DNA from: Acidobacteriota bacterium
Lineage (GTDB): Bacteria; Acidobacteriota; Blastocatellia; Pyrinomonadales; Pyrinomonadaceae
Direction of reading: 5' to 3'
Assembly (NCBI GenBank): GCA_016700175.1
Contig: CP065003.1
Span: 1,746,001-1,810,000, forward strand
Length of the DNA: 64,000 nt
The position numbers were made by a program, and so were the translations under genes. Positions 1 through 9,369 of the stretch are shown here, in pieces; within the stretch, counting starts at the first letter, position 1, and each line of letters opens with the position of its first letter. The notes below the pieces were generated by a model. That model was not told the DNA's origin. It did not search any database and worked only from the letters and a program-made list of their open reading frames with translations.

Positions 1-3000
1 CAGATGAACACGGGATTCGCGGTAGTGGACGGAAAGCCCTCAAGGCTTGTCAGCGAGAGCGTGAACTTCGGCGTCGCGGTCGATATCGAGAAGAAGGACG
101 GATCGCGCAGCCTGCTTGTCCCAAACATAAAGGGCGTGGACAAGATGAATTTTCGCGAGTTCTTCAACGCCTTCAACGAGACGATCAAGAAAGCGAGGAC
201 CGGCAATCTCACCCTGGACGACTTTGACGGCACGACCATCACCCTGACGAATCCCGGGACGATCGGGACCGTCGCCTCGAACCCGAGGCTTATGGCCGGC
301 CAGGCGGCGATCATCGCGACCGGCGCGATCGAGTTTCCCGCGGAATACCAGGGAATGACGTCCGCCGCGCTTTCGAAGCTCGGGATCAGCAAGATAATGA
401 CGATCACGAGCACGTACGACCACCGCGTGATCCAGGGCGCCGAAAGCGGCCTCTTCCTCGCCAAGGTTCACGAGTTCCTGACCGGAAACCACCTTTTCTA
501 CGACGAGATCTTCGAGGACCTCGAGATCCACTATCCTCCGCTCCGGTGGGCGGAAGACTTCAACCCCTCGCTGCTTGGAAGCGATTACCAGCGCGAGCAG
601 GTCGTCAAACAGGCAAAGGTCCTGCAGCTGATCGACACATACCGCGTGCGCGGCCATCTTCTGGCGGACATCGATCCGCTGAACATGACCGAGCATATGA
701 GCCGCGAGCTCGATCTCGAGAACTTCGGCCTCACGATCTGGGACCTCGACCGCGAGTTCATCACCGACGGCCTGCACGGCAAGGACATATCGACCTTGCG
801 CGAGATCCTTTGGGTCCTTCGCCGGGCCTACTGCGGCAAGGTCGGGATCGAGTACCGGCACATACAGGATGTCACCGAAAAGAAATGGCTGCGCGAGAAG
901 ATCCGCCAGCAGTTCGTCGACACCGAGCCGCTCGATCCGAACATCCAGAAGGAACTTCTCCGCAAGCTGATCCAGGCCGAGCAGTTCGAGCAGTTCCTGC
1001 ACCGTAAGTACCTGGGACAAAAGAGGTTCTCGCTCGAAGGATGCGAGACGCTGATCCCGCTCCTCGACCAGCTGGTCGAGATCTCATCGGTTGGCGGAGT
1101 CGAAGAGATCGTGATGGGAATGGCCCACCGCGGCCGCCTGAACGTCCTCGCGAACACGGTCGGAGATTCCGAAACCGGAGACATGGCGGAGAGGATCTTC
1201 ACCTCTTTCGAAGGGACCGCGCACCCGAGCTTCCCCGCCGACGAAGGCGACGTGAAGTACCACCAGGGCGCGACCGGAAAACGTATCACCAAGACCGGAA
1301 ACGAGATCAAGATCCGGCTTTCTTGCAATCCGTCACACCTGGAGTTCGTAGATCCGGTCGTCGAAGGAATGGCCCGCGCCCGCCAGGACCAGATGCTGAT
1401 GGGCGACGACGGCAAGAAGGAAGAAGTGATCGACCGCGTGCTTCCGATCCTCCTTCACGGCGACGCGGCTTTCGCCGGACAGGGCATCGTGATGGAAACG
1501 CTGCAGCTCGCAAACCTCCGCGGCTACAGGACCGGCGGCACCATCCACATCGTCGTGAACAACCAGATCGGCTTTACCACAGCGCCGGAAGCCAGCCGCA
1601 GTTCGATCTATTCGACCGATGCGGCGCATATGACGCAGCTGCCTATCTTCCACATCAACGGAGATTCGCCCGAGGCCGCTTGGCGCGTGGCGAAGATCGC
1701 GCTCGAGTACAGACAGGAGTTCAATAAGGACGTCGCGCTCGATCTGGTCGGCTTCCGCCGGCTCGGTCACAACGAGGGCGACGAGCCGAGCTATACGCAG
1801 CCGCTGATGTATCAAAGGGTCAAGGAGCACCCCGGCGTCCGGGACATTTACGCCCGCGAGCTGATCCAGAACGGCGTGCTGACCGAAGACGAGGTCAAGG
1901 CGATGACCGACGAGGTCGTCTCGAAATACGAATCGATTCTCGAAAACGCCAAGAAGATCGCGGAAGAGCGGAAGAAGACTCCCGAACTTGCTCCGCCGAT
2001 CGAGGAAGAGGACGGCTCGGCTGTGCTGGAGACCGGCGTTCCTTCGGAAACACTGAAGAAGGTCACCGACAAGATCTCGATCGTTCCGGAAGACTTCAAC
2101 GTCAATCCGAAGATGGTCGGCCAGCTTGGAAGGCGGGCGAAGATGGGTTCCGGGGAAAGCCAAATGGACTGGGGCTTCGCCGAAGCGATGGCGTTCGGAA
2201 CTCTCGTGCTGGACGGCAAAGCTGTACGGCTCAGCGGACAGGATTCCGGCCGCGGAACCTTCTCGCACAGGCATTCGCTGCTGTACGACACACAAACAGG
2301 CGCGGTTTGGTGCCCGCTCGCCGAACTGAGGAACGGCGACAGGCCGCAGGCGAGGTTCCACGTCTTCGACAGCTCGCTTTCGGAAGCGGGGGTCCTCGGG
2401 TTCGAGTACGGTTATTCGACGATCGAACAGGACGCGCTTGTGATCTGGGAGGCGCAGTTCGGCGACTTTTCGAACGGAGCGCAGGTGATCATCGACCAGT
2501 ACATCGCGGCATCCGAGGACAAGTGGAATGAGAAATGCCGGCTCGTGATGCTTCTGCCTCACGGTTACGAGGGACAGGGTCCCGAGCATTCATCCGCAAG
2601 GCTCGAGCGCTATCTGACGCTCTGCGCAGAGAACAACCTGCAGGTCTGCAATCCGACGACGCCGGCGCAGTATTTTCATATGCTCAGGCGACAGGTGATG
2701 CAGGAAAAGGTCAGGCCTCTTATCGTGATGACGCCGAAGAGCCTACTCAGGCTTCCGGCGGCAACCTCGGATATTTCCGAGCTTACGGAAGGCGGCTTCA
2801 GGCCGGTGATCGACGACAGGAACGTCTCGGACCCGACGAAGGTGGAGCGGATCGTTGTGTGTTCGGGCAAGGTCTTTTACGATCTCGAATCTGCACGCGA
2901 AGACGCGAAGGCTGAGAATGTCGCCATCGTAAGGCTGGAGCAGTTCTATCCGTTCCCGGCTTCCGCGCTGGCGGAGATCGTTTCGGGTTATCCGAACGCG

Positions 3001-3201
3001 AAGGACCTCGTTTGGTGCCAGGAAGAGCCGAAGAATATGGGCGGATGGATGTTCGTCGCGCCCAGGCTTCGGGAGATCGCAGACGGACGATTTGATCCCG
3101 TGTTCGTCGGCCGCGAGCCCTCGGCCTCACCCGCCACGGGGAATTACATCGTTCACGAATTGGAGCAGAAGAAGCTTGTGAACGAGGCACTGGGGATATA
3201 G
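1..3201 (+). CDS. kgd: Multifunctional 2-oxoglutarate decarboxylase/dehydrogenase (E2-E1 fusion), 5' truncated by window edge
   Basis: The frame is open from base 1, so the N-terminus lies outside the window; 1066 residues remain. Residues 1 to about 165 match the acyltransferase (E2) catalytic domain, with the DHRVIQGAESG motif. The rest is a 2-oxoglutarate dehydrogenase E1: GMAHRGRLNV, HLEFVDPVVEG, the thiamine-diphosphate region GDAAFAGQG...NNQIGFTT, LGHNEGDEPSYTQP, and the transketolase-like GQDSGRGTFSHRH. This fused order is that of actinobacterial Kgd (about 1230 residues), so roughly 160 to 200 residues should be missing. The family decarboxylates 2-oxoglutarate in the TCA cycle and passes the succinyl group on, or releases succinic semialdehyde. 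The gene ends shortly before a repeat-filled gap and a same-strand lipoprotein gene; I see no link between the two. Confidence 0.95.
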   Translation, partial: QMNTGFAVVDGKPSRLVSESVNFGVAVDIEKKDGSRSLLVPNIKGVDKMNFREFFNAFNETIKKARTGNLTLDDFDGTTITLTNPGTIGTVASNPRLMAGQAAIIATGAIEFPAEYQGMTSAALSKLGISKIMTITSTYDHRVIQGAESGLFLAKVHEFLTGNHLFYDEIFEDLEIHYPPLRWAEDFNPSLLGSDYQREQVVKQAKVLQLIDTYRVRGHLLADIDPLNMTEHMSRELDLENFGLTIWDLDREFITDGLHGKDISTLREILWVLRRAYCGKVGIEYRHIQDVTEKKWLREKIRQQFVDTEPLDPNIQKELLRKLIQAEQFEQFLHRKYLGQKRFSLEGCETLIPLLDQLVEISSVGGVEEIVMGMAHRGRLNVLANTVGDSETGDMAERIFTSFEGTAHPSFPADEGDVKYHQGATGKRITKTGNEIKIRLSCNPSHLEFVDPVVEGMARARQDQMLMGDDGKKEEVIDRVLPILLHGDAAFAGQGIVMETLQLANLRGYRTGGTIHIVVNNQIGFTTAPEASRSSIYSTDAAHMTQLPIFHINGDSPEAAWRVAKIALEYRQEFNKDVALDLVGFRRLGHNEGDEPSYTQPLMYQRVKEHPGVRDIYARELIQNGVLTEDEVKAMTDEVVSKYESILENAKKIAEERKKTPELAPPIEEEDGSAVLETGVPSETLKKVTDKISIVPEDFNVNPKMVGQLGRRAKMGSGESQMDWGFAEAMAFGTLVLDGKAVRLSGQDSGRGTFSHRHSLLYDTQTGAVWCPLAELRNGDRPQARFHVFDSSLSEAGVLGFEYGYSTIEQDALVIWEAQFGDFSNGAQVIIDQYIAASEDKWNEKCRLVMLLPHGYEGQGPEHSSARLERYLTLCAENNLQVCNPTTPAQYFHMLRRQVMQEKVRPLIVMTPKSLLRLPAATSDISELTEGGFRPVIDDRNVSDPTKVERIVVCSGKVFYDLESAREDAKAENVAIVRLEQFYPFPASALAEIVSGYPNAKDLVWCQEEPKNMGGWMFVAPRLREIADGRFDPVFVGREPSASPATGNYIVHELEQKKLVNEALGI

Positions 3202-3205
3202 AAGA

Positions 3206-3440
<235 letters not shown>

Positions 3441-3441
3441 T

Positions 3442-4578
3442 ATGTTTTTAAGCAGTACATTCAAGATCTTCGCAGCCGCCTTGTTTCCGCTATTCCTGCT
3501 TGCCTGCCTCGGAGGCTCTGCGACGGAGCTGGACGTCAACCGAGCATCGCTCGTCAGCGATCCGAAGCCGGTGATCCAAGCAGACTCGATATCGATCGCC
3601 GCCGTCGGCGACATCATGCTCGGCTCCCCGTTCCCGAACGATTCGAGGATGCCTCCGGAAGACGGCGCGACGTTGCTCGATCCGGTGAAAGAGATCCTTA
3701 GCTCGGCGGATATCGCCTTTGGGAATCTCGAAGGGCCTCTCGCCGACGGAGGAGAATCGGAAAAGTGCCTTCCGCACAGCACCCGTTGCTTCGCGTTCCG
3801 TATGCCTACCCATTACGGTCAGCACCTCAAGAAGGCCGGATTCGACGTGATGAGCGTGGCGAACAACCACGCAGGCGATTTCGGATCCGCGGGAAGACGA
3901 ACGACCCGCGAGACCCTGGACAAGCTGGGGATCCTGCACGCGGGAAGCGACAGCGGGACCTATTCGACCGCTTACCTGACAGCCGGCGGAAAGAAGATCG
4001 CGTTCATAGGCTTCGCGACGAATGCGATCTCGTTGAATGTCAATAACTTAGCGGCAGCGCGAACCGCTGTCGAAAAGGCCGATCGCAGCGCCGACATCGT
4101 TGTCGTGTCTTTCCACGGAGGCGCTGAAGGCTCGGACGCGAAACGGGTCCCGAACAAGACCGAGATCTTCTTCAGGGAGAAACGCGGAAATCTGCCGCTG
4201 TTTTCAAAGACGGTGATCGACGCCGGCGCAGACCTCGTGCTCGGCCACGGGCCGCACGTTTTGAGAGGAATGGAGATCTACAAGGACCGCCTGATCGCTT
4301 ACTCGCTCGGGAACTTCGCGACATACGGCTGGTTCCGCCTGGAAGGCGACACGGCGGAGACTCTTGTTTTGACAGTGAGTATCGCCCCCGACGGACGGTT
4401 TCTTCACGGCAAGATCCATCCGTTCGTCCTTGAAGGCCGGGGAATACTCACGAAAGACGAAACCGGATCGGCGATAAGAACGATCCGTTCGCTTTCACAG
4501 GTCGACTTCCCCGCCTCTGCGCCCGCGATCTCGGACGACGGCTCGATCACACCTACCACTCCACAACCTGCCAGATAA
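3442..4578 (+). CDS. CapA/PgsA-family metallophosphatase-like lipoprotein
   Basis: This 378-residue protein starts with a lipoprotein signal peptide whose lipobox LLAC falls at about residues 18-21, so it should be anchored in a membrane on the outside of the cytoplasm. The body has the bacterial CapA (PGA_cap) metallophosphatase-like signatures: AAVGDIMLGS, FGNLEGPL, SVANNHAGDFG, VVVSFHGGAE and LVLGHGPHVLRG...YSLGNF. CapA proteins take part in poly-gamma-glutamate or capsule synthesis and anchoring. No pgsB/capB or capC gene is nearby, so the actual substrate is unknown. The gene is flanked on both sides by repeat-rich gaps and looks monocistronic. The start at 3442 directly follows the heptamer array, with no good Shine-Dalgarno visible. 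Confidence 0.88.
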   Translation: MFLSSTFKIFAAALFPLFLLACLGGSATELDVNRASLVSDPKPVIQADSISIAAVGDIMLGSPFPNDSRMPPEDGATLLDPVKEILSSADIAFGNLEGPLADGGESEKCLPHSTRCFAFRMPTHYGQHLKKAGFDVMSVANNHAGDFGSAGRRTTRETLDKLGILHAGSDSGTYSTAYLTAGGKKIAFIGFATNAISLNVNNLAAARTAVEKADRSADIVVVSFHGGAEGSDAKRVPNKTEIFFREKRGNLPLFSKTVIDAGADLVLGHGPHVLRGMEIYKDRLIAYSLGNFATYGWFRLEGDTAETLVLTVSIAPDGRFLHGKIHPFVLEGRGILTKDETGSAIRTIRSLSQVDFPASAPAISDDGSITPTTPQPAR

Positions 4579-4988
4579 AAGTGATAGCCTCAGGTGTCTG
4601 AAGCCCAAGCGTCAGCGCGGGCTACTTCGAGAACTGAGCGCGGCGCAACTCCAGCCATACGGGATTTGGCATCTGGAACCAGCGACTTGGACATAACAGA
4701 GCCGCCCGCTCCTTGGGGGTGCGATGTCGGTAGCACAGGATCATCACAAAGGGATCACAGCCCGTTTATGGGCTGAATTCCGCGTGACAGGTCGCGCTCC
4801 TAAGGAGCGTGGTTCCGGTTGTGTGCCGTGGATCAATTGCTACAGACATTCGGCTCCTGCGGAGCCGGGAAGCCCATGTTCGTAATATCACTTACTTCAA
4901 AAACCTTGACTTGAACCGCAAGCCCGATAAATACTCGGGCGCAATCGAACAATTCAATTCCCAAACACCTTTGCCAAGGAGGTCTCCT
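4579..4988. other. Non-coding gap with several short palindromes
   Basis: No convincing gene in these 410 bases; the short open frames have no signals. Hairpins are visible at 4758-4775 (CAGCCCGTTTATGGGCTG), 4795-4809 (CGCTCCTAAGGAGCG), 4852-4866 (GGCTCCTGCGGAGCC) and near 4922-4940 (CCCGAtaaataCTCGGG). The segment 4840-4868 matches 38652-38680 at 27 of 29 positions, so it belongs to a dispersed family. The Shine-Dalgarno of the next gene (AAGGAGG, 4976-4982) closes the gap. Confidence 0.7.
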
Positions 4989-7772
4989 GTGAATGCACGC
5001 GCCCGCATCGCCGTTGTTGTTTCCTTTTTTGTTCTCGCGTCTGCCCAATCGATCCTGGGCCAAGGCACTGCCTTCACCTACCAGGGCACACTCAACGATA
5101 ACTCCGTGCCTGCGAACGGGACCTACGACTTTGAGTTCCTTCTTTACGATTCACTCCAGTCCGGAAACCAGGTCGGCCCGACAGTGTCCGCGAACGGGGT
5201 CCAGGTTGCGGACGGGAGCTTTTCGGTCAGTCTCGACTTCGGTTCCGTTTTCTTTGGAGCAAACCGGTATCTCGAGATTCGTGTCCGAACGGGTGCTGCC
5301 CTCAGCGCCGGGCCTGAAAGCCTGGGCGGGTTCACTATCCTGACGCCGCGACAGCCGATCGGGACCGTCCCCTACGCGATGAAGAGTACGGACGCGGACT
5401 TCGCTGTATCTGCTTCGAATGCGACGACAGCTGACTCCGCCGTCAATTCTGCTCAACTGGGAGGGGTTCCGGCGTCGGACTATGTCGTCACTACGGATCC
5501 AAGAATGACCGATGCAAGGACTCCGACATCGGGAAGTCCTGACTACATTCAAAACACGGCAAAGCAACAGGTTTCCAGCAATTTCAATATAAGCGGGACG
5601 GGGACAGCGAATCTACTTGACTCCGTTACCGGTCTCAGTGTGAACGGAGTATTGTTGATTCCACCGTCAACGAATTTCAGTTTCTTCGCAGGCCCCGGGG
5701 CCGGAAATCCGAACTCGACGGGCCAGAACAATACTTTTATCGGACAATCGGCGGGCACTTCGAACACGACTGGTTTCTGGAACGTGTTCTTGGGGAGTTC
5801 TGCCGGTGAAGCAAATACTCTTGGGTTTAGGAACACGCTAATTGGAGTGAACGCGGGACGGAGTAGTGTGTCTGACCGGGAGAATACGTTTGTCGGCTAC
5901 GAAGCAGGTCTTAACAACAACGGTGGCGACTACAACACTTTTGTGGGAGATCGAGCCGGCGTGATGAACACGACGGGTGAAGGAAACACTTTTGTCGGCA
6001 GAAACGCTGGTGAAGACAATACGGTTGGTTTGTTGAATACATTTATTGGGATCGGCTCGGGACTATCGAATGTTACAGGTGGCGGAAATTCGTACGTGGG
6101 TTATTTGTCAGGCGCATCCTCATTGGATGGGGACTTTAACATCATGCTTGGGTACGAGGCAGGTTCAAAGACCGAACTCGGTAATGAGAATGTCTTCATA
6201 GGATACAAGAGCGGATTCTCGAGCAGTACCGGGGAACGCAATACGTTTGTCGGTTCTTCCAGCGGCATTTTCGGATCTGGAGGGGGATCCAACAATACGC
6301 TGATCGGGTACAATACGGGCACATCCGGGACTCTTACTAATGCAACGGCGATCGGTGCCGGGGCCAGTGTGTCCACAAGCAATACCATACAGCTTGGACG
6401 TCAGAACGGATCTGACACGGTGAATGTTTCCGGCAACCTCATCGTAGGAGGAATTCTAACCGCCCCTGTCACAAACACTTACATTCAGAACACGACGACT
6501 ACGCAGGCCTCAAGCAACTTCAATATCTCGGGCACCGGAACCGCGAACACGCTTTCGGCCGGGCAGTACAATCTTGGTACTTCGCCTTTTGCAACCGGAG
6601 ATGATGGAGCTCGGAGGACTATGGTTGGCATTGGCGCAGGGACGAGTTCCGGATTCTTGAATTCCTTCTTTGGATATTCAGCGGGGACCAACAATTCGGG
6701 TGATGACAATACGTTTTCCGGTGCATTCGCGGGACAAGAGAACACTTCAGGAAGCAGCAATTCTTTCTTCGGATCGACAGCAGGAAACAAGAACACAAAC
6801 GGCAATTTCAACTCTGCGTTCGGGAAAGACGCCGGGTTCACAAACACCACGGGAGACAACAATTCATTCTTCGGATATCGCGCAGGATGGTCGAATTCAA
6901 CGGCGAACAATAACTCCTTCTTTGGATCTGACGCAGGGACGTCCACCACGACCGGAGTTTCGAATTCGTTCTTTGGGAGGAACGCTGGCCGGGACAATAT
7001 CGTGGGACATTCGAACACCTTTTTTGGAGCGAGCGCAGGGGTCCTGAATACGTCGGGGGCCGACAACGCATTTTTCGGCCGCGACGCCGGCAACAGCAAT
7101 ACAACCGGCAGCAATAATTCAGTATTTGGAAGGGGCGGCGATGTGGGTTCCGGAAACCTGACGTTTGCGACTGCGGTCGGCGCGAACGCCATAGTTACCT
7201 CAAGCAATACCATACAACTTGGACGAAACGGTACGGACGTCGTCCGCATAGGCACCCTTGGCTCAAGCGGTTCGACCTCGCTTTGCCTGAACGGGAGCAA
7301 TGTGATCTCGGGATGTCTCCCGTCTTCGATCCGGTACAAGTCTGGGGTCAGTGATCTGACGGGCGGTCTCGATGCGGTAAGACGGCTTCGTCCTGTGACG
7401 TTCAGCTGGAAGTCAGACGGTACCCTGGACATCGGACTGATAGCGGAGGAAGTTGAACAGATCGAGCCCTTGCTCACCCAGAGGAAGAACGGGCTTGTTG
7501 AGAGGGTCCGGTACAACTTGCTCGGCGTCCTTCTGATCGGGGCGGTGCAGGAGCAGCAGAAGACGATCGAGGATCAAGGTGAAAAGTTGAAAGTTCAAAG
7601 CGAAGAGCTGTCGTCTCTTCGTGACGAAGCAAAAAGTGAAAAGGAAAAGGTAAGAAATCAGGAAGCGGTGATCGAGGCGCAAGGAGATCGGATCAACGGC
7701 CTAGAGGCCGAGCTTGCGGCGCTGAAGGCGCTGGTTTGCGCTGACAGGCCGGATGCGGCTGTCTGCAAGTAG
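4989..7772 (+). CDS. Repeat-rich secreted protein with C-terminal S74 intramolecular chaperone domain (copy 1)
   Basis: I start this 927-residue protein at GTG 4989: a perfect AAGGAGG lies six bases upstream and the next residues form a signal peptide (about 1-28, ending near SILGQG). The open frame reaches back to 4809 but has no such signals there. Residues about 30-140 form a globular head (GTAFTYQGTLND...). Residues about 237-710 are many roughly 22-residue repeats of the pattern NTFVGxxAGxxNTTG, like YadA/haemagglutinin stalk repeats. IRYKSGVSDL...IGLIAEEV (about 777-845) is an S74 peptidase/chaperone domain, known for trimerising and auto-cleaving in phage tail spikes. A coiled coil and a LKALVC...C tail end the protein. 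No phage genes surround it, so a surface adhesin or fibre is the likelier role (inference). Paralogue at 27044-29959. Confidence 0.85.
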   Translation: MNARARIAVVVSFFVLASAQSILGQGTAFTYQGTLNDNSVPANGTYDFEFLLYDSLQSGNQVGPTVSANGVQVADGSFSVSLDFGSVFFGANRYLEIRVRTGAALSAGPESLGGFTILTPRQPIGTVPYAMKSTDADFAVSASNATTADSAVNSAQLGGVPASDYVVTTDPRMTDARTPTSGSPDYIQNTAKQQVSSNFNISGTGTANLLDSVTGLSVNGVLLIPPSTNFSFFAGPGAGNPNSTGQNNTFIGQSAGTSNTTGFWNVFLGSSAGEANTLGFRNTLIGVNAGRSSVSDRENTFVGYEAGLNNNGGDYNTFVGDRAGVMNTTGEGNTFVGRNAGEDNTVGLLNTFIGIGSGLSNVTGGGNSYVGYLSGASSLDGDFNIMLGYEAGSKTELGNENVFIGYKSGFSSSTGERNTFVGSSSGIFGSGGGSNNTLIGYNTGTSGTLTNATAIGAGASVSTSNTIQLGRQNGSDTVNVSGNLIVGGILTAPVTNTYIQNTTTTQASSNFNISGTGTANTLSAGQYNLGTSPFATGDDGARRTMVGIGAGTSSGFLNSFFGYSAGTNNSGDDNTFSGAFAGQENTSGSSNSFFGSTAGNKNTNGNFNSAFGKDAGFTNTTGDNNSFFGYRAGWSNSTANNNSFFGSDAGTSTTTGVSNSFFGRNAGRDNIVGHSNTFFGASAGVLNTSGADNAFFGRDAGNSNTTGSNNSVFGRGGDVGSGNLTFATAVGANAIVTSSNTIQLGRNGTDVVRIGTLGSSGSTSLCLNGSNVISGCLPSSIRYKSGVSDLTGGLDAVRRLRPVTFSWKSDGTLDIGLIAEEVEQIEPLLTQRKNGLVERVRYNLLGVLLIGAVQEQQKTIEDQGEKLKVQSEELSSLRDEAKSEKEKVRNQEAVIEAQGDRINGLEAELAALKALVCADRPDAAVCK

Positions 7773-8181
7773 GGGCGGGGCTTGTCCCCGCCCGAGAGGG
7801 GACGCCGACCCGGCCCGTTTAGAGCAGCGCTTTGCGCTGCAGGACCGCTGCGAACATCTGCTCGCGGCTTCGCCGCCGGTGTGCGCACGCAATATGAATC
7901 ATCGCGAGGGCTCAGCCCTCGCGGGAAAAGTTGGCAGCGGTGCCGGAAAGGCAAAGCCTTTCCGCACACAATGGCGGCACAGCCGCGAAGCAAAGAGACG
8001 AATTACTCCCGCCGGAAAGGCAGAGCCTTTCCCCATACAGCGGCGGCACAGCCGCGAAGCAAAGAGACGAATTACTCCCGCCGGAAAGGCAGAGCCTTTG
8101 CCCACACAGGAGCGGCACAGCCGCGGGGCCTCAGTCGGTATCCCGAGCGTGAGCGGTGAGAAAGAGAAACAGGATAGAAGG
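7773..8181. other. Gap with stop-proximal hairpin, a dispersed palindrome and a 69-bp tandem repeat
   Basis: A perfect 8-bp GC hairpin (GGGCGGGG/CCCCGCCC, 7773-7793) sits directly after the stop codon of the S74 gene but has no T-run. At 7817-7840 is one copy of the GTTTAGAGCAGCGC palindrome family, also found at 40850-40912. The rest is mostly the 69-bp repeat listed separately. The downstream frame stays open through this region, but I do not read it as coding. Confidence 0.7.
7942..8132. repeat. 69-bp tandem repeat, about 2.8 copies
   Basis: Units begin at 7942, 8011 and 8080 (GCCGGAAAGGCAGAGCCTTT...). Each carries a palindrome, GGAAAGGCAGAGCCTTTCC, and a GGCGGCACAGCCGC stretch. The unit length is a multiple of three, so several frames on both strands stay open through it, which produces long spurious ORFs. 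Confidence 0.9.
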
Positions 8182-9369
8182 ATGGTAAAGATGGGTAAGC
8201 CAAAAAGAAAAAGTAAAAAGGCAAAAGGGACCGCCGCCATGCGGGAAAGGCTATCTTTAATATCCTGTCTATCCTGTTTGTTTCTTCTTCTTGTCTCCCT
8301 GATCCCGGGACAGTCGGGAGGCGACTTCGAGATACGCAAGTCGGTCATCGCATCCGGAGGCGGCGTTTCGGCAGGCGGAACATTCTCGATCGACTCGACC
8401 ATCGCCGAGCCGGCCGCGGGGACGAGCAGCACCGGAGGTCCCTTCTCCCTCACCGGCGGATTCCGCGCCGGCGCGGCTTCTGTCGCGGAGACGAACTTCG
8501 CCGTATTCGATTTCGACGGGGACGGACGGACCGACGCCTCCGTCTTCAGGCCGAGTCCCACGCTCGCGCTCACTAATCCCGCTCCCGAAGGGTCTTCTTC
8601 CCAGTGGTGGCTTCTCAATTCTTCCAACCAGGGGACGCTCGGGCTCACCTTTGGGGCACCTTCGGATCACATCGTTCCTGCCGATTACACCGGTGACGGA
8701 AAGGCCGACATTGCATTCTTCAGGCCTTCCACGGGACTCTGGTACGTGATCCGCAGCGAGGACCTGACCTACTTCGCCTTCCCGTTCGGTGCGAACGGCG
8801 ACATTCCCGCTCCGGGAGACTTCGACGGCGACGGGATCGCCGATCCAGCCGTGTTCAGGCCTTCTTCGGGCACGTGGTTCATCTTCCGGTCCTCAGACCA
8901 GCAGGTTTCGGTCGTCCCGTTCGGTGTTTCTGTAGACAAGCCGATCGTGGCGGACTACGACGGAGACGGGAAGGACGACGTCGCCGTGTTCCGTTCTCCG
9001 GACAGCCAGTTCTGGCTTCTGAGATCTACACTCGGAGTGAAGGCGTATCAGTTCGGCGCCCAGGGTGACAGGACGGCGGTCGGCGACTGGACCGGCGACG
9101 GACGTGCGGACGTGGCCTTTTACAGGCCCTCGGATTCTTCCTGGTTCGTTATCAGATCGGAAGACGATTCCTTCTTCAGCTTCCCCTGGGGAGTCAGCGG
9201 CGACATCCCGGCTCCGGGAGACTATGACGGCGACGGAAGGACGGACCCGGCGATCTGGCGCCCGGGAGACAGGACGTGGTACATCTTCGGATCGACCAAC
9301 GGGTTCGAGGCGATCAACTTCGGCGCAACGGGGGATGTCCCGGTGCCCTCAAGTGTCAGCGTGCAGTGA
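8182..9369 (+). CDS. Secreted VCBS/FG-GAP repeat protein (copy 1)
   Basis: The likely start is ATG 8182, with AGAAGG just upstream, giving 395 residues. A Lys-rich n-region (GKPKRKSKKAKG) leads to a hydrophobic signal segment, about residues 22-42; ATG 8239 is an alternative start. After a Gly/Ser-rich domain come about seven repeats with the calcium-binding pattern DxDGDGxxDxAVFRPS..WFxxRSxD, as in FG-GAP/VCBS beta-propellers. No enzymatic domain is seen. It lies about 400 bases after the S74 protein on the same strand, and the same pair recurs at 27044-31211, so the two products probably act together outside the cell (inference). The signal-peptide codons at 8252-8282 coincide with the ATCCTGTCTATCCTGTTT dispersed repeat. 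Confidence 0.83.
   Translation: MVKMGKPKRKSKKAKGTAAMRERLSLISCLSCLFLLLVSLIPGQSGGDFEIRKSVIASGGGVSAGGTFSIDSTIAEPAAGTSSTGGPFSLTGGFRAGAASVAETNFAVFDFDGDGRTDASVFRPSPTLALTNPAPEGSSSQWWLLNSSNQGTLGLTFGAPSDHIVPADYTGDGKADIAFFRPSTGLWYVIRSEDLTYFAFPFGANGDIPAPGDFDGDGIADPAVFRPSSGTWFIFRSSDQQVSVVPFGVSVDKPIVADYDGDGKDDVAVFRSPDSQFWLLRSTLGVKAYQFGAQGDRTAVGDWTGDGRADVAFYRPSDSSWFVIRSEDDSFFSFPWGVSGDIPAPGDYDGDGRTDPAIWRPGDRTWYIFGSTNGFEAINFGATGDVPVPSSVSVQ

Noticed and set aside
1333..2589. 418-codon minus-strand open frame inside kgd
   Set aside because: Antisense shadow of a strongly conserved enzyme; no ribosome site or domain.
4594..4776. 60-codon open frame in the gap before the S74 gene
   Set aside because: No ribosome site, no domain, and it spans palindromic repeats.
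6485..7516. 343-codon minus-strand frame inside the S74 gene
   Set aside because: It mirrors the repeat structure of the plus-strand gene and has no independent signals.
7753..8181. Upstream N-terminal extension of the first VCBS protein
   Set aside because: It would be made of 69-bp repeat codons and lacks a start signal; the paralogue starts with the short Lys-rich n-region.
4989..9369. Prophage, suggested by the tail-fibre-like S74 domain
   Set aside because: No capsid, terminase, integrase or lysis genes anywhere in the window, and the protein has a signal peptide.
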